The position numbers were made by a program, and so were the translations under genes. Source: Gracilaria gracilis (taxonomy: Eukaryota; Rhodophyta; Florideophyceae; Gracilariales; Gracilariaceae). Taken from it: a stretch of 64,000 nt of DNA. The DNA is taken from assembly GCA_030374805.1 (NCBI GenBank), contig JARGSG010000212.1:310001-374000 (forward strand), written 5' to 3'. The notes under the pieces are model-generated. The model did no database searches, was not told the origin of the DNA, and worked only from the letters and a program-made list of their open reading frames with translations. Within the stretch, counting starts at the first letter, position 1. Each line of letters opens with the position of its first letter. Shown piece by piece: positions 1 through 9,412 of the stretch.

Positions 1-840
1 AACATCTCTAGGACCGTCCACACTGATGTCGGAACCATAGCTCCTGGCCTTGTTCTCTACTCTTTTGAGGAGAACGCGCTCAACTTGCTCATTGGACAGC
101 TCGTCCCAGATGGCGGCACGGTCCCTTTTTGCGGCCAGTTGCTTGTAGAGCGGTTCGTTTCCCTGGCATTTTGCCTCGGCGATGAACTTGCCGTAGTGAA
201 TTCGCTTGGACAACGCCTGCAAGCAAGCGACGTCGCAGGTGGCAGCACTGCCATAGTTTTGGTCATCTCCGGATTGACAGATGGTATGCAAAATGAAGTT
301 GTTGTAAATCTTCTCGATGTCTTGGTTGACGTTGACGTTATTCTGTTTGAGAGTTTGCGGGTAGTCTAGTTGAGCAAGAATAGGCTTGGGGAGTGAATGT
401 GGCGGAGAAAACGGGTGCTCATCCGGGGAGGTATACCTGCGCACCTTGGCGTATACCTGTTCTATCTGATAGAGCACAAACTGTGAAAATGTGCTGTACG
501 GGGTGGGGACATCGAACGCACCGGGCGTGTAGATGGGGTGGTTAAGCTTGAACTGCGCCCTCTCAATGAGCGCGAAGATGATGGTCTCCTCCTGACGGAT
601 GAGGCGCTCGCGCAAGTCGGAGAGGCGAAGCGAAGTGCCGGGCGGCGGGTTGGGAATGCCGTAGTAATCAACACCGGGCTGTTGGTGATGCATGAGTCGC
701 TCGCAGGCCACCACGCGAGCAGCGCGCGGGGAACGGCGATGCGGCGACGACGGCGTCGGACGGCGCTGCGAAGCGCGCAGCTGGGCGTGGCGCTTGGCGC
801 CAGGCACGGCGCAGGGGGTGAGGAAAGCGGACACGCTCAT
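1..840 (-). CDS. CM: Chorismate mutase, plastid type, 3' end cut by window
   Basis: This converts chorismate to prephenate, the branch-point step to phenylalanine and tyrosine, probably in the plastid. The frame is open for 280 codons from an ATG at 840 to the first base of the window, so the C-terminal end (probably a few dozen residues) lies outside. Residues 1-45 are rich in Ser, Arg, Ala and Pro with almost no acid, like a transit peptide. The AroQ eukaryotic signature follows: LRERLIRQEETIIFALIERA near residue 75, then YGSAATCDVACLQALSKRIH and YGKFIAEAK. These match the yeast ARO7 and plant CM helices that bind substrate and effector. An in-frame ATG at 993 would add a Pro/Ser-homopolymer and acidic stretch, which suits a transit peptide poorly, so 840 is preferred. 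Identity is firm; allosteric behaviour cannot be read from this part. Confidence 0.93.
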   Translation of the reverse strand, partial: MSVSAFLTPCAVPGAKRHAQLRASQRRPTPSSPHRRSPRAARVVACERLMHHQQPGVDYYGIPNPPPGTSLRLSDLRERLIRQEETIIFALIERAQFKLNHPIYTPGAFDVPTPYSTFSQFVLYQIEQVYAKVRRYTSPDEHPFSPPHSLPKPILAQLDYPQTLKQNNVNVNQDIEKIYNNFILHTICQSGDDQNYGSAATCDVACLQALSKRIHYGKFIAEAKCQGNEPLYKQLAAKRDRAAIWDELSNEQVERVLLKRVENKARSYGSDISVDGPRDV

Positions 841-910
841 GTCGGCGTCGGCGTCGGCGTCGTTGTCGGGCTCGACGAGCTGGCGGAGCTGAACAAGCGC
901 GGCGATGTAG

Positions 911-965
<55 letters not shown>

Positions 966-966
966 G
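911..966. repeat. CGG/CGA trinucleotide tract
   Basis: Uninterrupted GC-rich triplets just upstream of the chorismate mutase start. In the upstream extension of that frame they would encode Pro then Ser runs. They may simply be 5' UTR. Confidence 0.85.
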
Positions 967-1088
967 GGTGCAGGGCGGAGAGGCGGCGCGCATGGTGCGT
1001 TTATGCGGCGTGGGGCAGACGCGCCATGATGGGGCGCGGCGGCGATGCGGCAACGGCGGCGCGCGGCGGTGATGAGGAGCGGCGCGCG

Positions 1089-1580
1089 TCAGCACGCGGC
1101 TGCCACAGCACAGCGCCTGTGGCGGCACAGCGCAGACAGACACGTTGGTGGCGTTTTTCTCAGACGCCGCGCACGCGCCATGGCGCTGCGCTTGTGCAGC
1201 CGCACCGCCGCCACCACCACCACCACCACCACCACCACCACGGGCGCGTCGCAGATGTGCTCCACGCGCAGCTTGTTGCCGTGGCGTGGCGCATGTTCTC
1301 GCCGTACCGCGTTGCCGCCGTTGGCGCGCAGCCTCTTTCGGAACGTCTCCAGCGCTTGTTTGCTGTTGTTCTTGTTCAACGGCCGCGAAAGGCTCCACAT
1401 GCACTGCCACTCTGACACCAACGTCGCGTTCATCCGCACCATCGCAAGCGACAACAGCTGCAAGTAGCCAACCAACGCGGCGCTCACCCCCTTCACACTC
1501 GCCACCGCCGTCGCCACTATCGCCGCCACAGCATACACAATCAGAATCATCATTACAAGCGTAATGAGAGTGCAGTACAT
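1089..1580 (-). CDS. Doubtful small membrane protein
   Basis: An open frame of 163 codons from the ATG at 1580. It begins with a strongly hydrophobic stretch (LITLVMMILIVYAVAAIVAT), then a second hydrophobic segment, and ends in a basic tail that contains a run of ten valines encoded by the ACC/GGT triplet repeat at 1208-1241. No family is recognised. Its reading frame overlaps other long frames on the plus strand that arise from the same GC-rich repeat, so the frame may be an accident of composition. The two hydrophobic segments are the only positive evidence. Confidence 0.3.
   Translation of the reverse strand: MYCTLITLVMMILIVYAVAAIVATAVASVKGVSAALVGYLQLLSLAMVRMNATLVSEWQCMWSLSRPLNKNNSKQALETFRKRLRANGGNAVRREHAPRHGNKLRVEHICDAPVVVVVVVVVVAAVRLHKRSAMARARRLRKTPPTCLSALCRHRRCAVAAAC
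1208..1241. repeat. (CCA)n microsatellite
   Basis: About eleven uninterrupted CCA units. It produces His, Pro or Val runs in several overlapping frames, which makes the surrounding open frames unreliable. Confidence 0.9.
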
Positions 1581-2280
1581 ATAGCAAACAGACGGCTTGT
1601 GACCCCATATGATACTGATCAAGTTGTGATTTCGTTTACCGTTGGTAGTTGCGATAATCAGTATGTCTGTCCATCTTCAAGCATTAAGCGGCAGGCACGT
1701 GCATGTGCAACAAAGGGGTGGTGGTATGGTTTCCGAGCAGACAAATCATCTAATTCAAGAGTCTTTTTGTGGATGTTGAGCGTTGGAGAAACATATCTTA
1801 CGCCATGACCGTCACATTTGAGCAACTCTGCTGCGCATCTGGTTGAAAGGAAGAATGAATTCATGCGCATTTTGCATGAGCTTGCTTGACGTGTAGCTGT
1901 TGAAACTGCGCCTCCCAGTAGATACTCTCACCTACAATAGAATTAGTGTTGCCCGTTTCGAACAAGCAGACGCATTCGGGCGTTTCTATCCCTTCGCCGT
2001 TTGGTAATATTATGAGCGACAACTCCACGAGCGTGACGGCTTGGTGCCAATAAAGCTTCTGCGTGACACGGAGTGCAAATGTTGTCCCTAGTTGCCATGG
2101 CCATTGCTAGCTGGCATTCATGGACCGCCATAAACGACAAGCGGTCCCTTTGAATACCCTTTTGCGGTCCGCCATGTTCATCACGATCGGGCCCAAGATC
2201 AACTGACATGCCCATGATCCGGCTTTGATTGTAGTTGCTTTGTTCGTTCAACAGACCGCGCTTGTGCAGCATCGAGAGCA
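1581..2280. other. Gene-free spacer upstream of the RER gene
   Basis: About 700 bases without a convincing coding frame. It should contain the promoter of the rightward gene at 2281. I see no clear TATA box and no repeat. Confidence 0.5.
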
Positions 2281-3525
2281 ATGAACAAAGAACCCACTCC
2301 GCTCCGTGAAGCAACTGCACCAATGCACTGTATGAAAAGGGCGTATGCATTTGTGCCGTGCACGTCCACTTTTGCTACTCCGAGCACATTCCAAACCTCA
2401 AAGACGACAAACTTGCTTTGCACGAGAGGGAGCGCGACGTACAAGCCCTCTTGGCCCCAACGAGTTGTTTGTTCAACTTCAGAGCATTCTTCGTCTGCAT
2501 CGTCTCACTATGGTTCCGCGGATGGAGCCCCAGCCAATCAAGGCGCTGCTGGCCAAAGAGTCAACCACACCGCAGCAGATTCAACCGCAGACCCGTTATT
2601 GAGTGTGAAACACGACCAAAGCGGCGGCGATAAGGGCGGTCACGGCGGTAGTGGAAGCGGAAGTGGCGGTGGTGGACGCCATGGCGCATCTGGAGGAGAT
2701 GACTATGACGGATACGAGTTACCTGATGATCTTAAGAAAGCATTGGCATTTGGCTCGCTTACTCAACAAAGCCTTGATCGATATTTCAGGGCGCTGAAGA
2801 ACCCTATGCTGAGACTCCTCATGGCTATTCCTGCGTACCGAACAAGGGCGCTGGCAGATTCGGCTTTCTTCTTCAAGCTAATGGTGCAGGAGCTCATTGG
2901 CAATGGCACAGCCCTTGCCTCCGAAATAGCCGTTCGTGGCAACGATATTATGCACGAGCTCGAATATGTAGCATCGGATCTCATTGTCGGAACTGTGGTT
3001 GAAGCGGCCTTTGTGTGGCTTCTTGCACCCACCCTCTCACTTCCATCATCGTCTGGGTCTTCTGTATCTCGTTTTCTTTCGTCGTTGCCGTCAAACATGT
3101 TTCAGCCATCGAATGCCCTTCAACAGTTCACTCTATCTCAACGAGCCGCATCTTTTGTATACGCCGGAATTCAATACACGCTTATTGGTTTTGTAGCAGG
3201 CATCGTCGGTACTGCGATCACGTACGGGCTCATAGAAGGTAGAAAACGCCTCGACAAGACCTATGAGCCGGAAAGACCCTTGCCTGCTGTCATTCCAAAT
3301 TCTGCAGCCTGGGGCGTCTTTATGGGTGTTTCAAGCAACACTCGCTTTCAGCTCGTAGAAGGCCTTGAGCTGGGCATTGCTAAACTGTTTGCCGGAAGGG
3401 CAGATTCTATTGTGAACGGTTCCATTATTGCACTGCGATTCGCAAACAATTACTGGGGTGGTGTCCAGTTCGTGGAGTTCTTTAGATGTATCGGGTTACA
3501 CGCAACGGGCGATGAAACGGAGTAA
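2281..3525 (+). CDS. RETICULATA-related (DUF3411) plastid envelope protein
   Basis: A 414-residue protein of the plant and algal RETICULATA/RER family, integral to the plastid inner envelope and tied to leaf and plastid development in plants; the biochemical role is unknown. The first 75 residues are Ser/Thr rich with few acids, like a transit peptide, then a Gly/Ser-rich linker (about 115-140). The conserved part starts near LKKALAFGSLT and contains hydrophobic segments around 235-250 and 300-320. The family end motif ALRFANNYWGGVQFVEFFR is near the C-terminus. In-frame ATGs at 2323 and 2332 are alternative starts that leave a better transit peptide. It converges on the FKBP gene with a 171-bp gap. 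Confidence 0.85.
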   Translation: MNKEPTPLREATAPMHCMKRAYAFVPCTSTFATPSTFQTSKTTNLLCTRGSATYKPSWPQRVVCSTSEHSSSASSHYGSADGAPANQGAAGQRVNHTAADSTADPLLSVKHDQSGGDKGGHGGSGSGSGGGGRHGASGGDDYDGYELPDDLKKALAFGSLTQQSLDRYFRALKNPMLRLLMAIPAYRTRALADSAFFFKLMVQELIGNGTALASEIAVRGNDIMHELEYVASDLIVGTVVEAAFVWLLAPTLSLPSSSGSSVSRFLSSLPSNMFQPSNALQQFTLSQRAASFVYAGIQYTLIGFVAGIVGTAITYGLIEGRKRLDKTYEPERPLPAVIPNSAAWGVFMGVSSNTRFQLVEGLELGIAKLFAGRADSIVNGSIIALRFANNYWGGVQFVEFFRCIGLHATGDETE

Positions 3526-3696
3526 CAAGAAACAGGAATCACAAGAGACATTTCTTGAAATGTGGAAATCGGTTACGGACCAACCCGTAGCGCAGACATT
3601 GTTAACAACCGTGATATCGGGTAAACGTAATTCTCTTGTCCGTGGTACAGGACTGTGTAAAGCATTCATCATACAAGCAAGCATTGTGCGTTTGAA

Positions 3697-4881
3697 CTAT
3701 TTGAATATGTTCACATCTACAGGGTGGTCAACATATCCGATATGGATTGCTCCTGAAATCCACACAAAGTAAAAGCCAACCGCGACCATTCCAGCAATGA
3801 GAAAAAATGTTATGTTAGGATTGATCCACCACGGTGGCTTCTCTCCGCTCTGGCTTGCAAACGGACTGATGATGTAAAAGCGATCTAGAAGTGTCATGTT
3901 CTTCTTTCGTTCTGCCTGCTTTTCAATTTTGGCTTCGTACTCCCTTGCAATATCCGCCGGGGTTCGAGCAACATCCGGGTTAAAGTCTGACACTTTCTTG
4001 ATTGATTCCTCTTTCCCTCCTGCAACAGAGATCAATTCAATCTCAAATGTCAATACGGCATTGCTCGGAATAACAGGTGGCATACCTCTGCGGCCATACG
4101 CATAGTTTGGTTGAATGGTGAACTGAGCAATTTCTCCTTTTCGCATCGTCGCAACTCCAGCTTCCCAACCTTTAATGACTGTACCGCTCCCGAGCACAAA
4201 CTCGAAAGCTCCACGAGAGGAGCTATCATCAAAAACAGACCCGTCTTCCAGCTTCCCTTGGTACTGGACTTTGACGGTAGCGCCTGTCTCAGCGACTTCC
4301 CCTCTGCCTTGACGAACGACAACTTTGGCTACACCACCATCGCCAGTAACATCCAAAGATTGACCGACAGCTTTTCGTATCTTTTCGGCCTCCTCCTCAG
4401 CGTCCTGCTTCACAATTTGTGCTTGGTCAATCTTGAATGGGTCTTGCACGTCATCTATACCAAATCGGATATCTGCAGTCTCAAACTGTCCAGCACTATC
4501 ATCGATGTCATCGACGATACCCTCTGCGATGAAGTCTTCCCTCGTCTTCTTCGTGTCTACTTTGGATGGCTTTGTCTCTCGGCGTGTTCCAAGGGCACGA
4601 GTTACTTTCTTCTCAGTGGTCTTAGTACTCGCGGATGATTCAGGCTGCTGCTTCGCATCGCCAGGGGATTTGGACGGCTTGTTTGAGCTCAATGACTTTC
4701 GCTGCTTTGACGGCGCGGTTGGACCGGCAGCCATTCCGGAAAACCCGTCAGATTTTGGAGATGGCCTCTTCGGCTGCTTTGCTTTTGCAAAAGCTAATAC
4801 CCTTCGCTTACGGCAGCATCTGTTACTTGAAAGAGAACGACCAGATGTTGGAAGTGGACTAGACGCAACAAATGCCTCCAT
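3697..4881 (-). CDS. Plastid FKBP-type peptidyl-prolyl isomerase with C-terminal membrane anchor
   Basis: A 394-residue protein. The N-terminus (MEAFVASSPLPTSGRSLSSN) fits a plastid transit peptide. A long Lys/Ser-rich and then acidic linker runs to about residue 175. The FKBP domain covers roughly 185-290: VKVQYQGKLEDGSVFD, FVLGSGTVIKGWEAGVATM and NYAYGRRGMPPVIPSNAVL carry the usual active-site Tyr, Phe, Asp, Val-Ile-Trp and Tyr positions, so isomerase activity is plausible. After a charged linker a single transmembrane helix (ITFFLIAGMVAVGFYFVWIS) lies near the C-terminus, suggesting thylakoid or envelope attachment. Most plant lumenal FKBPs lack such a tail. It is divergently transcribed from the hydrolase gene at 5498. 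Confidence 0.9.
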   Translation of the reverse strand: MEAFVASSPLPTSGRSLSSNRCCRKRRVLAFAKAKQPKRPSPKSDGFSGMAAGPTAPSKQRKSLSSNKPSKSPGDAKQQPESSASTKTTEKKVTRALGTRRETKPSKVDTKKTREDFIAEGIVDDIDDSAGQFETADIRFGIDDVQDPFKIDQAQIVKQDAEEEAEKIRKAVGQSLDVTGDGGVAKVVVRQGRGEVAETGATVKVQYQGKLEDGSVFDDSSSRGAFEFVLGSGTVIKGWEAGVATMRKGEIAQFTIQPNYAYGRRGMPPVIPSNAVLTFEIELISVAGGKEESIKKVSDFNPDVARTPADIAREYEAKIEKQAERKKNMTLLDRFYIISPFASQSGEKPPWWINPNITFFLIAGMVAVGFYFVWISGAIHIGYVDHPVDVNIFK

Positions 4882-5497
4882 TGAGAAGGAAGGAAGATGG
4901 TGGCCAAACGGGGCCCCTTCACGTTCACCGAGAAGGACGGTTCAGAGTGGAGCAGTCCCGGTGGATATCTCTGAGTGCGGCGGCAAAATGGGTCTACGAA
5001 GCTTTGATCGCAAGCGAGAGAGAAGTTCAATTCTGGTTCGCGGAGACAGTGCGAAACACCTGTACTGCAGTGTATCTAACAGTGATATGAGATCCAACGG
5101 ACACTGGTTTCAGCGTTGAGCTCAAAAGCAAAAAATCGTGGCCACTGAGGGGCGTGAAGTCCTTGCTGTTCCACCTTCATAGATAGCACGGTTGCATATC
5201 ACGAACGCTGTGCTCTGTAGAGCCATCGTCTGCCATAGCCTTCTTCTTCAAGACTGACAGAGTGCGCATTGTTCTCTGATGAAAACCACGCACTGCCGTT
5301 CGTAGACCGTCGCGGAAAGGAACAGGAGCGTAAATGCTGCATTCACGCGAAAATCAAAAGCATCAGGTCAACGGTTTCGTTATCGCAGTTAATTCTTCCA
5401 GGGGGGCGAGGGTTAGCAGGATAAGAGCGTCAACTTTCGATCCCCAGCCGCTATAGACAAAACGGCGGTTTCACTTTTTATCTACAGCGAGCGAGGT
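4882..5497. promoter_or_regulatory. Divergent intergenic region, FKBP / hydrolase
   Basis: About 615 bases between two outward-facing starts, so both promoters must lie here. No canonical TATA or named element stands out; a pyrimidine-rich stretch precedes the hydrolase start. Confidence 0.5.
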
Positions 5498-6622
5498 ATG
5501 GCTTTTTCTATGCTGACGTTTGCGGTGCCGCTTAGTGTTGGGTCTGTGAGCAATGGGTGCAGCCATCTCCTGTCTACAAAGAGAGTTCAACACTCTCATC
5601 ATAATGCTTTCTCTGTTCGTAACGTTATGAAAAGGAGAATGGGCCGTTCTGGCGTAGATACTAGAACCAAAGCTCGATTGCAAAGCCCATTCTATGCTCC
5701 ATGCGTCCCCACTGAGGCTGCTGCAATGATTGTGGACCCTAAGGCTCAAGACATGCTCAAACGCATTCAATACACACCAATACAGACCACGTTGCCTAAA
5801 CAGACGATTTACACCTCTCATGTCGACGTCTCTAGCTCACTGTCTACTACATCGGCAAAGCTTGTCTTCCTACATGGCTTCGATTCTAACATGCTGGAAT
5901 ACCGCTTCATACTCCCACAATTGGACCAGGCAGGTGTACAAGCCCATTTCATTGACGTGTTAGGTTGGGGTTTAACCGAATGTCCGACACTGTCAGAATT
6001 CAGCTACGGCCCAAGCGCAAAACGGGAGCACCTCCGCGCATTCATCGAACAAGTAGTCGGTGGAGGCCCCCTAATTTTGATCGGAGCGTCTATAGGTGGC
6101 GCTATTGCCATCGATTTTGCGCTCAGTTTTCCCGAGCTTGTTCAAGGAATGGTGCTGCTTTCACCGCAAGCGTTTGTGGACAAACCGCCCTCCCCTGTGA
6201 TGAGCATCGGCGGTCTTGCCGGCGTGGGTGCGGAAGTATTACGATCTAAATGGCTGCGGCGATTGGCGGGAGAAATGTCTTACGAAAACCCAGAACTCCG
6301 CAAAAGCGAGGAGGTGCTGAAAATTGGTGGTTTACATTGTCACAGGCCGGGATGGAAGGAGGCGGCCATCGACTTCATTAAAGGGGAAGGGTACTGTGTG
6401 AGCAGCCGCGTACGAGAAGTTACTTGTTCAACATTGGTGATGTGGGGTGAGCAGGATCGAGTATTACCGAAGAAAAACGCAAAGCGGTTTGTGGAGGAGA
6501 TGGCCAATTGTCGCCTGCAGTACGTCGAAAACTGCGGACATTGCCCACATATCGAAAAACCTTCATTGGTGACTGATAACATTCTAGAGTTTGCACGCAG
6601 CGAGAGGCACAATGGAGCATAG
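5498..6622 (+). CDS. Alpha/beta hydrolase, probably plastid targeted
   Basis: A 374-residue alpha/beta-hydrolase-fold protein. The first 60 or so residues are Ser/Arg/His rich and resemble a transit peptide. LVFLHGFDSN forms the oxyanion-hole region, GASIGGAIAIDFA is the nucleophile elbow with the catalytic Ser, MWGEQDRVLP holds the acid and NCGHCPHIEKP holds the His, so the triad is complete. The family includes plant plastid hydrolases related to bacterial epoxide hydrolases and lipases; the substrate cannot be predicted. The ATG at 5498 begins the hydrophobic N-terminus and no upstream in-frame ATG competes. Confidence 0.88.
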   Translation: MAFSMLTFAVPLSVGSVSNGCSHLLSTKRVQHSHHNAFSVRNVMKRRMGRSGVDTRTKARLQSPFYAPCVPTEAAAMIVDPKAQDMLKRIQYTPIQTTLPKQTIYTSHVDVSSSLSTTSAKLVFLHGFDSNMLEYRFILPQLDQAGVQAHFIDVLGWGLTECPTLSEFSYGPSAKREHLRAFIEQVVGGGPLILIGASIGGAIAIDFALSFPELVQGMVLLSPQAFVDKPPSPVMSIGGLAGVGAEVLRSKWLRRLAGEMSYENPELRKSEEVLKIGGLHCHRPGWKEAAIDFIKGEGYCVSSRVREVTCSTLVMWGEQDRVLPKKNAKRFVEEMANCRLQYVENCGHCPHIEKPSLVTDNILEFARSERHNGA

Positions 6623-6927
6623 GAAGTAGTAAAAAAAAAGAAAGTGTCGAGAACCGAAACAATGAAAGCGAGTTTCGTCTGTTTGTGCATGTGCTTACGA
6701 GCGGATGTATTCGCTCCTGTGAGTGTCAGTTGGCGTGCGTTTGTTGTGCATGTATAGCTGCATGTTTCACACGAACACGCTTCGCAGGCATCACGCAAGT
6801 CTACAAGATATTAAACAAAAGTATGCAGTGGTGATCATGTACATCCGGAACCAGAGAACAAGGAACAAAAAGCAAAATTGAACAGGGGAGGAGCAGGGAC
6901 AAAGGGACTAACAAAGCGCAGCGGCTG
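6623..6927. other. Convergent 3' spacer
   Basis: About 300 bases between the hydrolase and kinase stops. It should hold both 3' UTRs; nothing else is seen. Confidence 0.5.
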
Positions 6928-8784
6928 TTAATCATTGTCCTCTCGCCCAAGAGGGACGGTCCAGTTTGCCACTCCAATAGCTGATTCGATGTCGGCCGGA
7001 GTGATGCGAATCTTCTTCAATTCCTCCTTTTGAACCACGCGCTCGTTGAACCATGCATGCCGTGCCACATCTTGCAACGTTGCGCGATTCTTTGGTTCCT
7101 TCACTAACATCTTTTTGATCAAGTCTTTCAACTTTCTCGATACCTTGGGTTGATCAGGAAAACGCAACCGCTGGGTACATATACAGTCGTAGATCTCAAA
7201 CACGTTCTTGGCCAGAAACGGGGCTCGCCCGTACACCATGTAGAACAGCGAGGCTCCCAACGACCAGATATCGGCAGCATACGATTCTGGAGGAGCCTTT
7301 GGACTTCTTTCAGACATGCATAATTCCGGCGCAATGAACGCAGGAGTACCGGGTGCGGGCGATTTGGAGCGAGGATCCTCGCTAGATACATCGTACATGC
7401 GCGCTTCTCCAAAGTCTGACAGTTTGACAGTACCATCGCCCGCGCGCAGCAAATTGTCCGGCTTTATATCACGGTGAGCAATGCGTTGGTGATGAAGGTA
7501 TTCAAGACCCGACACAACGTCTCGCATGATCTCACGCACGCCATCTTCCGACAGTGGTTTAACGCCTTCGAGCTTACTCGAGTCCATGACAACGCCGCGT
7601 GCCATGTACTCCACGACGATGACATAGCCGTCATTGTCCGGGTCTAGCAAAATGTCGCGGTGTTTGACAATGTTGGGATGCTCGAGCTTTCGTAAAACAG
7701 CCTGCTCCTCGCGGTTGCCAATTGAAGCGGCGCCACTCTTCTTGACGTTGGATACGACCTTGACGGCATAAAAGCGCTTGTCTTGGGTGGACAAGGCGAG
7801 CTTGACCTTGCCAAACGAACCGCGACCAATACCGCCCAGCATAATATACTCATTGACGCGCTTTCGGGTCGAAACGGCCTTTCCGCGCCACGAATCCTTG
7901 AGCGGGTCGTAGTTGACGCGCTCCTTCAACACGCGGTTGGACTCGGAGACCTTGGCCTTCTTGGGCACGAGGCAGCTCAAGCCCGACAGCCACGTGACGG
8001 ACTCGGTGCGCGTAGCGAGCATGAGGGCGAGCTTCTTGCTGTCATTGGTCTCGATGATGAGTTCGCGCTCAGTGGAACGCAGCTTTTTCACGCGCGTGAG
8101 GTTGAGTCTGCCGTTGTCCACGCCCCTCTTCTTGGACTTCCAGTTGAGCGACATGAGGTCCTCGCCCAGCCAAATCCATCGCTCGCCGTAGCGGCGCAGC
8201 ATCTTGCGCTTCTGGGCGCGCGTGCCCCTGAGCAGGTCGACGACGCAGTCCAAGACGGAGCGGCCCTCCAGGGCGGACACGGCGTGCATCTGGCGCGCGG
8301 CGGCCTCCTCGATGGGGTCGGTGCTCGGCTCCTCCTCCACCTGCGAGAAGAGCAGGTTCTCGTTGGGGCCGTCGCGCTCGTACTCGCTGACGACGGTGAG
8401 CCACGAGTCGGCGGACAGGCGTGCAAAGGAGGAGTTCTGACGCACGAGGCGACGGTCGTCTTCGTCTTGGTCGTCGTCGTCGTCTTGGTCGTCGTCGTCG
8501 TCGTCGTCGTGTTCGTCGGGCGACATGGAGTCGGGCTCATCCGAAAAGTCGTGGTCGTCCAGGTCGGAGGCTGTCGGGGTGCGTGAAAAGTGATCGGCGT
8601 CGTGCTCATCGTCATAGCTGAGGGAGGGGTTGCTGTAGTCGTCGGGCGGGTGTTGGTAGTAGGGCGGGGGCACAGACGGGCCAGCGCTGGCGGAGGAACG
8701 ACGGCGGTAATGTGGCGACGACGCGGATACAATTAAGGCGTCCTCCAAGGCGTCGACGTCGTGCGCGCTCGCGTTGTGAGCCAT
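6928..8784 (-). CDS. Ser/Thr kinase, CaMKK/GRIK-like, with PH-like domain
   Basis: A protein kinase of 618 residues from the ATG at 8784 (GCC-ATGG context). Residues 1-170 are low complexity, with an Asp run near 92-110 encoded by GAC/GTC repeats. Residues about 185-275 (MLRRYGERWIWLGEDLMSLNW to SVTWLSGLS) look like a PH domain. The kinase domain spans about 312-590: IGRGSFGKVKLA (glycine loop), YAVKVV (VAIK Lys), HRDIKPDNLL, SDFGEA (DFG) and GTPAFIAPEL are all intact, so it should be active. The GTPAFIAPE activation segment resembles CaMKK, LKB1-partner and plant GRIK kinases that activate SnRK1/AMPK, so a role upstream of SnRK1 is an inference. The frame continues upstream without an ATG into C-rich 5' DNA. 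It converges on the hydrolase gene and diverges from IMP4. Confidence 0.88.
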   Translation of the reverse strand: MAHNASAHDVDALEDALIVSASSPHYRRRSSASAGPSVPPPYYQHPPDDYSNPSLSYDDEHDADHFSRTPTASDLDDHDFSDEPDSMSPDEHDDDDDDDQDDDDDQDEDDRRLVRQNSSFARLSADSWLTVVSEYERDGPNENLLFSQVEEEPSTDPIEEAAARQMHAVSALEGRSVLDCVVDLLRGTRAQKRKMLRRYGERWIWLGEDLMSLNWKSKKRGVDNGRLNLTRVKKLRSTERELIIETNDSKKLALMLATRTESVTWLSGLSCLVPKKAKVSESNRVLKERVNYDPLKDSWRGKAVSTRKRVNEYIMLGGIGRGSFGKVKLALSTQDKRFYAVKVVSNVKKSGAASIGNREEQAVLRKLEHPNIVKHRDILLDPDNDGYVIVVEYMARGVVMDSSKLEGVKPLSEDGVREIMRDVVSGLEYLHHQRIAHRDIKPDNLLRAGDGTVKLSDFGEARMYDVSSEDPRSKSPAPGTPAFIAPELCMSERSPKAPPESYAADIWSLGASLFYMVYGRAPFLAKNVFEIYDCICTQRLRFPDQPKVSRKLKDLIKKMLVKEPKNRATLQDVARHAWFNERVVQKEELKKIRITPADIESAIGVANWTVPLGREDND

Positions 8785-9412
8785 GGGCGCACGAACGTCG
8801 CGGCGGCAGCGTGTGGACGGAGGGCGGGCGGCGGGCGGCGGAGGGCGGAGGGCGTAGGGCGGAGGGCGGAAGGCGGTGGGAGGAGGGAGGAGGGAGGAGG
8901 GAGGAGGGGCGCGCGGGGGAACGGCGGCGGCGGCGGCGAAGGGCGGCGTTGGAAGGCGCGAGCGGTGAGGGGCGGCGAGTGCGGTGGGTGGGGGGCGAGC
9001 GCGGCAAGAGCGGACGGGCGTGAGAGCGTCTCGGGTGCGGGGCGTGCGCGTGACCTGTTCAACGCCTCTCGCTGTGGCGCGCTGCCGCTGCCGCTGCCGC
9101 TGCCGCTGCGCGCGAGTGCGCGCGAGCGTCCACGTTGCCACGTACCTCGCGAGCGCACGTGGCCACGCGTCGCGAGCGCACGCGCGTGTGACGTGAAATG
9201 CTCCTCCACGTCGGACATGGCCAGCAAAGTTTGATCTACATTGTATGATACCCTTCTGCCTTGGTAGATAATGTTACGACGGTACAGTACTGTCGTACAG
9301 TTGCGCCGCCGTCGGCACTGCAGCAACTATCAATCCAAGTTACAGTTGGATATCTACTTGAGGTATCTCAACGCGCAACGCGCGCCAACGACCACCGCCC
9401 ACAGCCGCCGCA
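8785..9412. promoter_or_regulatory. Divergent GC-rich promoter region, kinase / IMP4
   Basis: About 630 bases between two outward-facing genes. Bases about 8815-8935 form a plus-strand G-rich purine tract of GGGCGGA and GGGAGGA units with many G runs, a candidate G-quadruplex. Around 9080 there is a short CTGCCG repeat. No TATA box is obvious. Confidence 0.6.

Noticed and set aside
7783-8586. 267-codon plus-strand frame opposite the kinase
   Set aside because: The minus strand encodes clear kinase and PH-like motifs; this is composition-driven.
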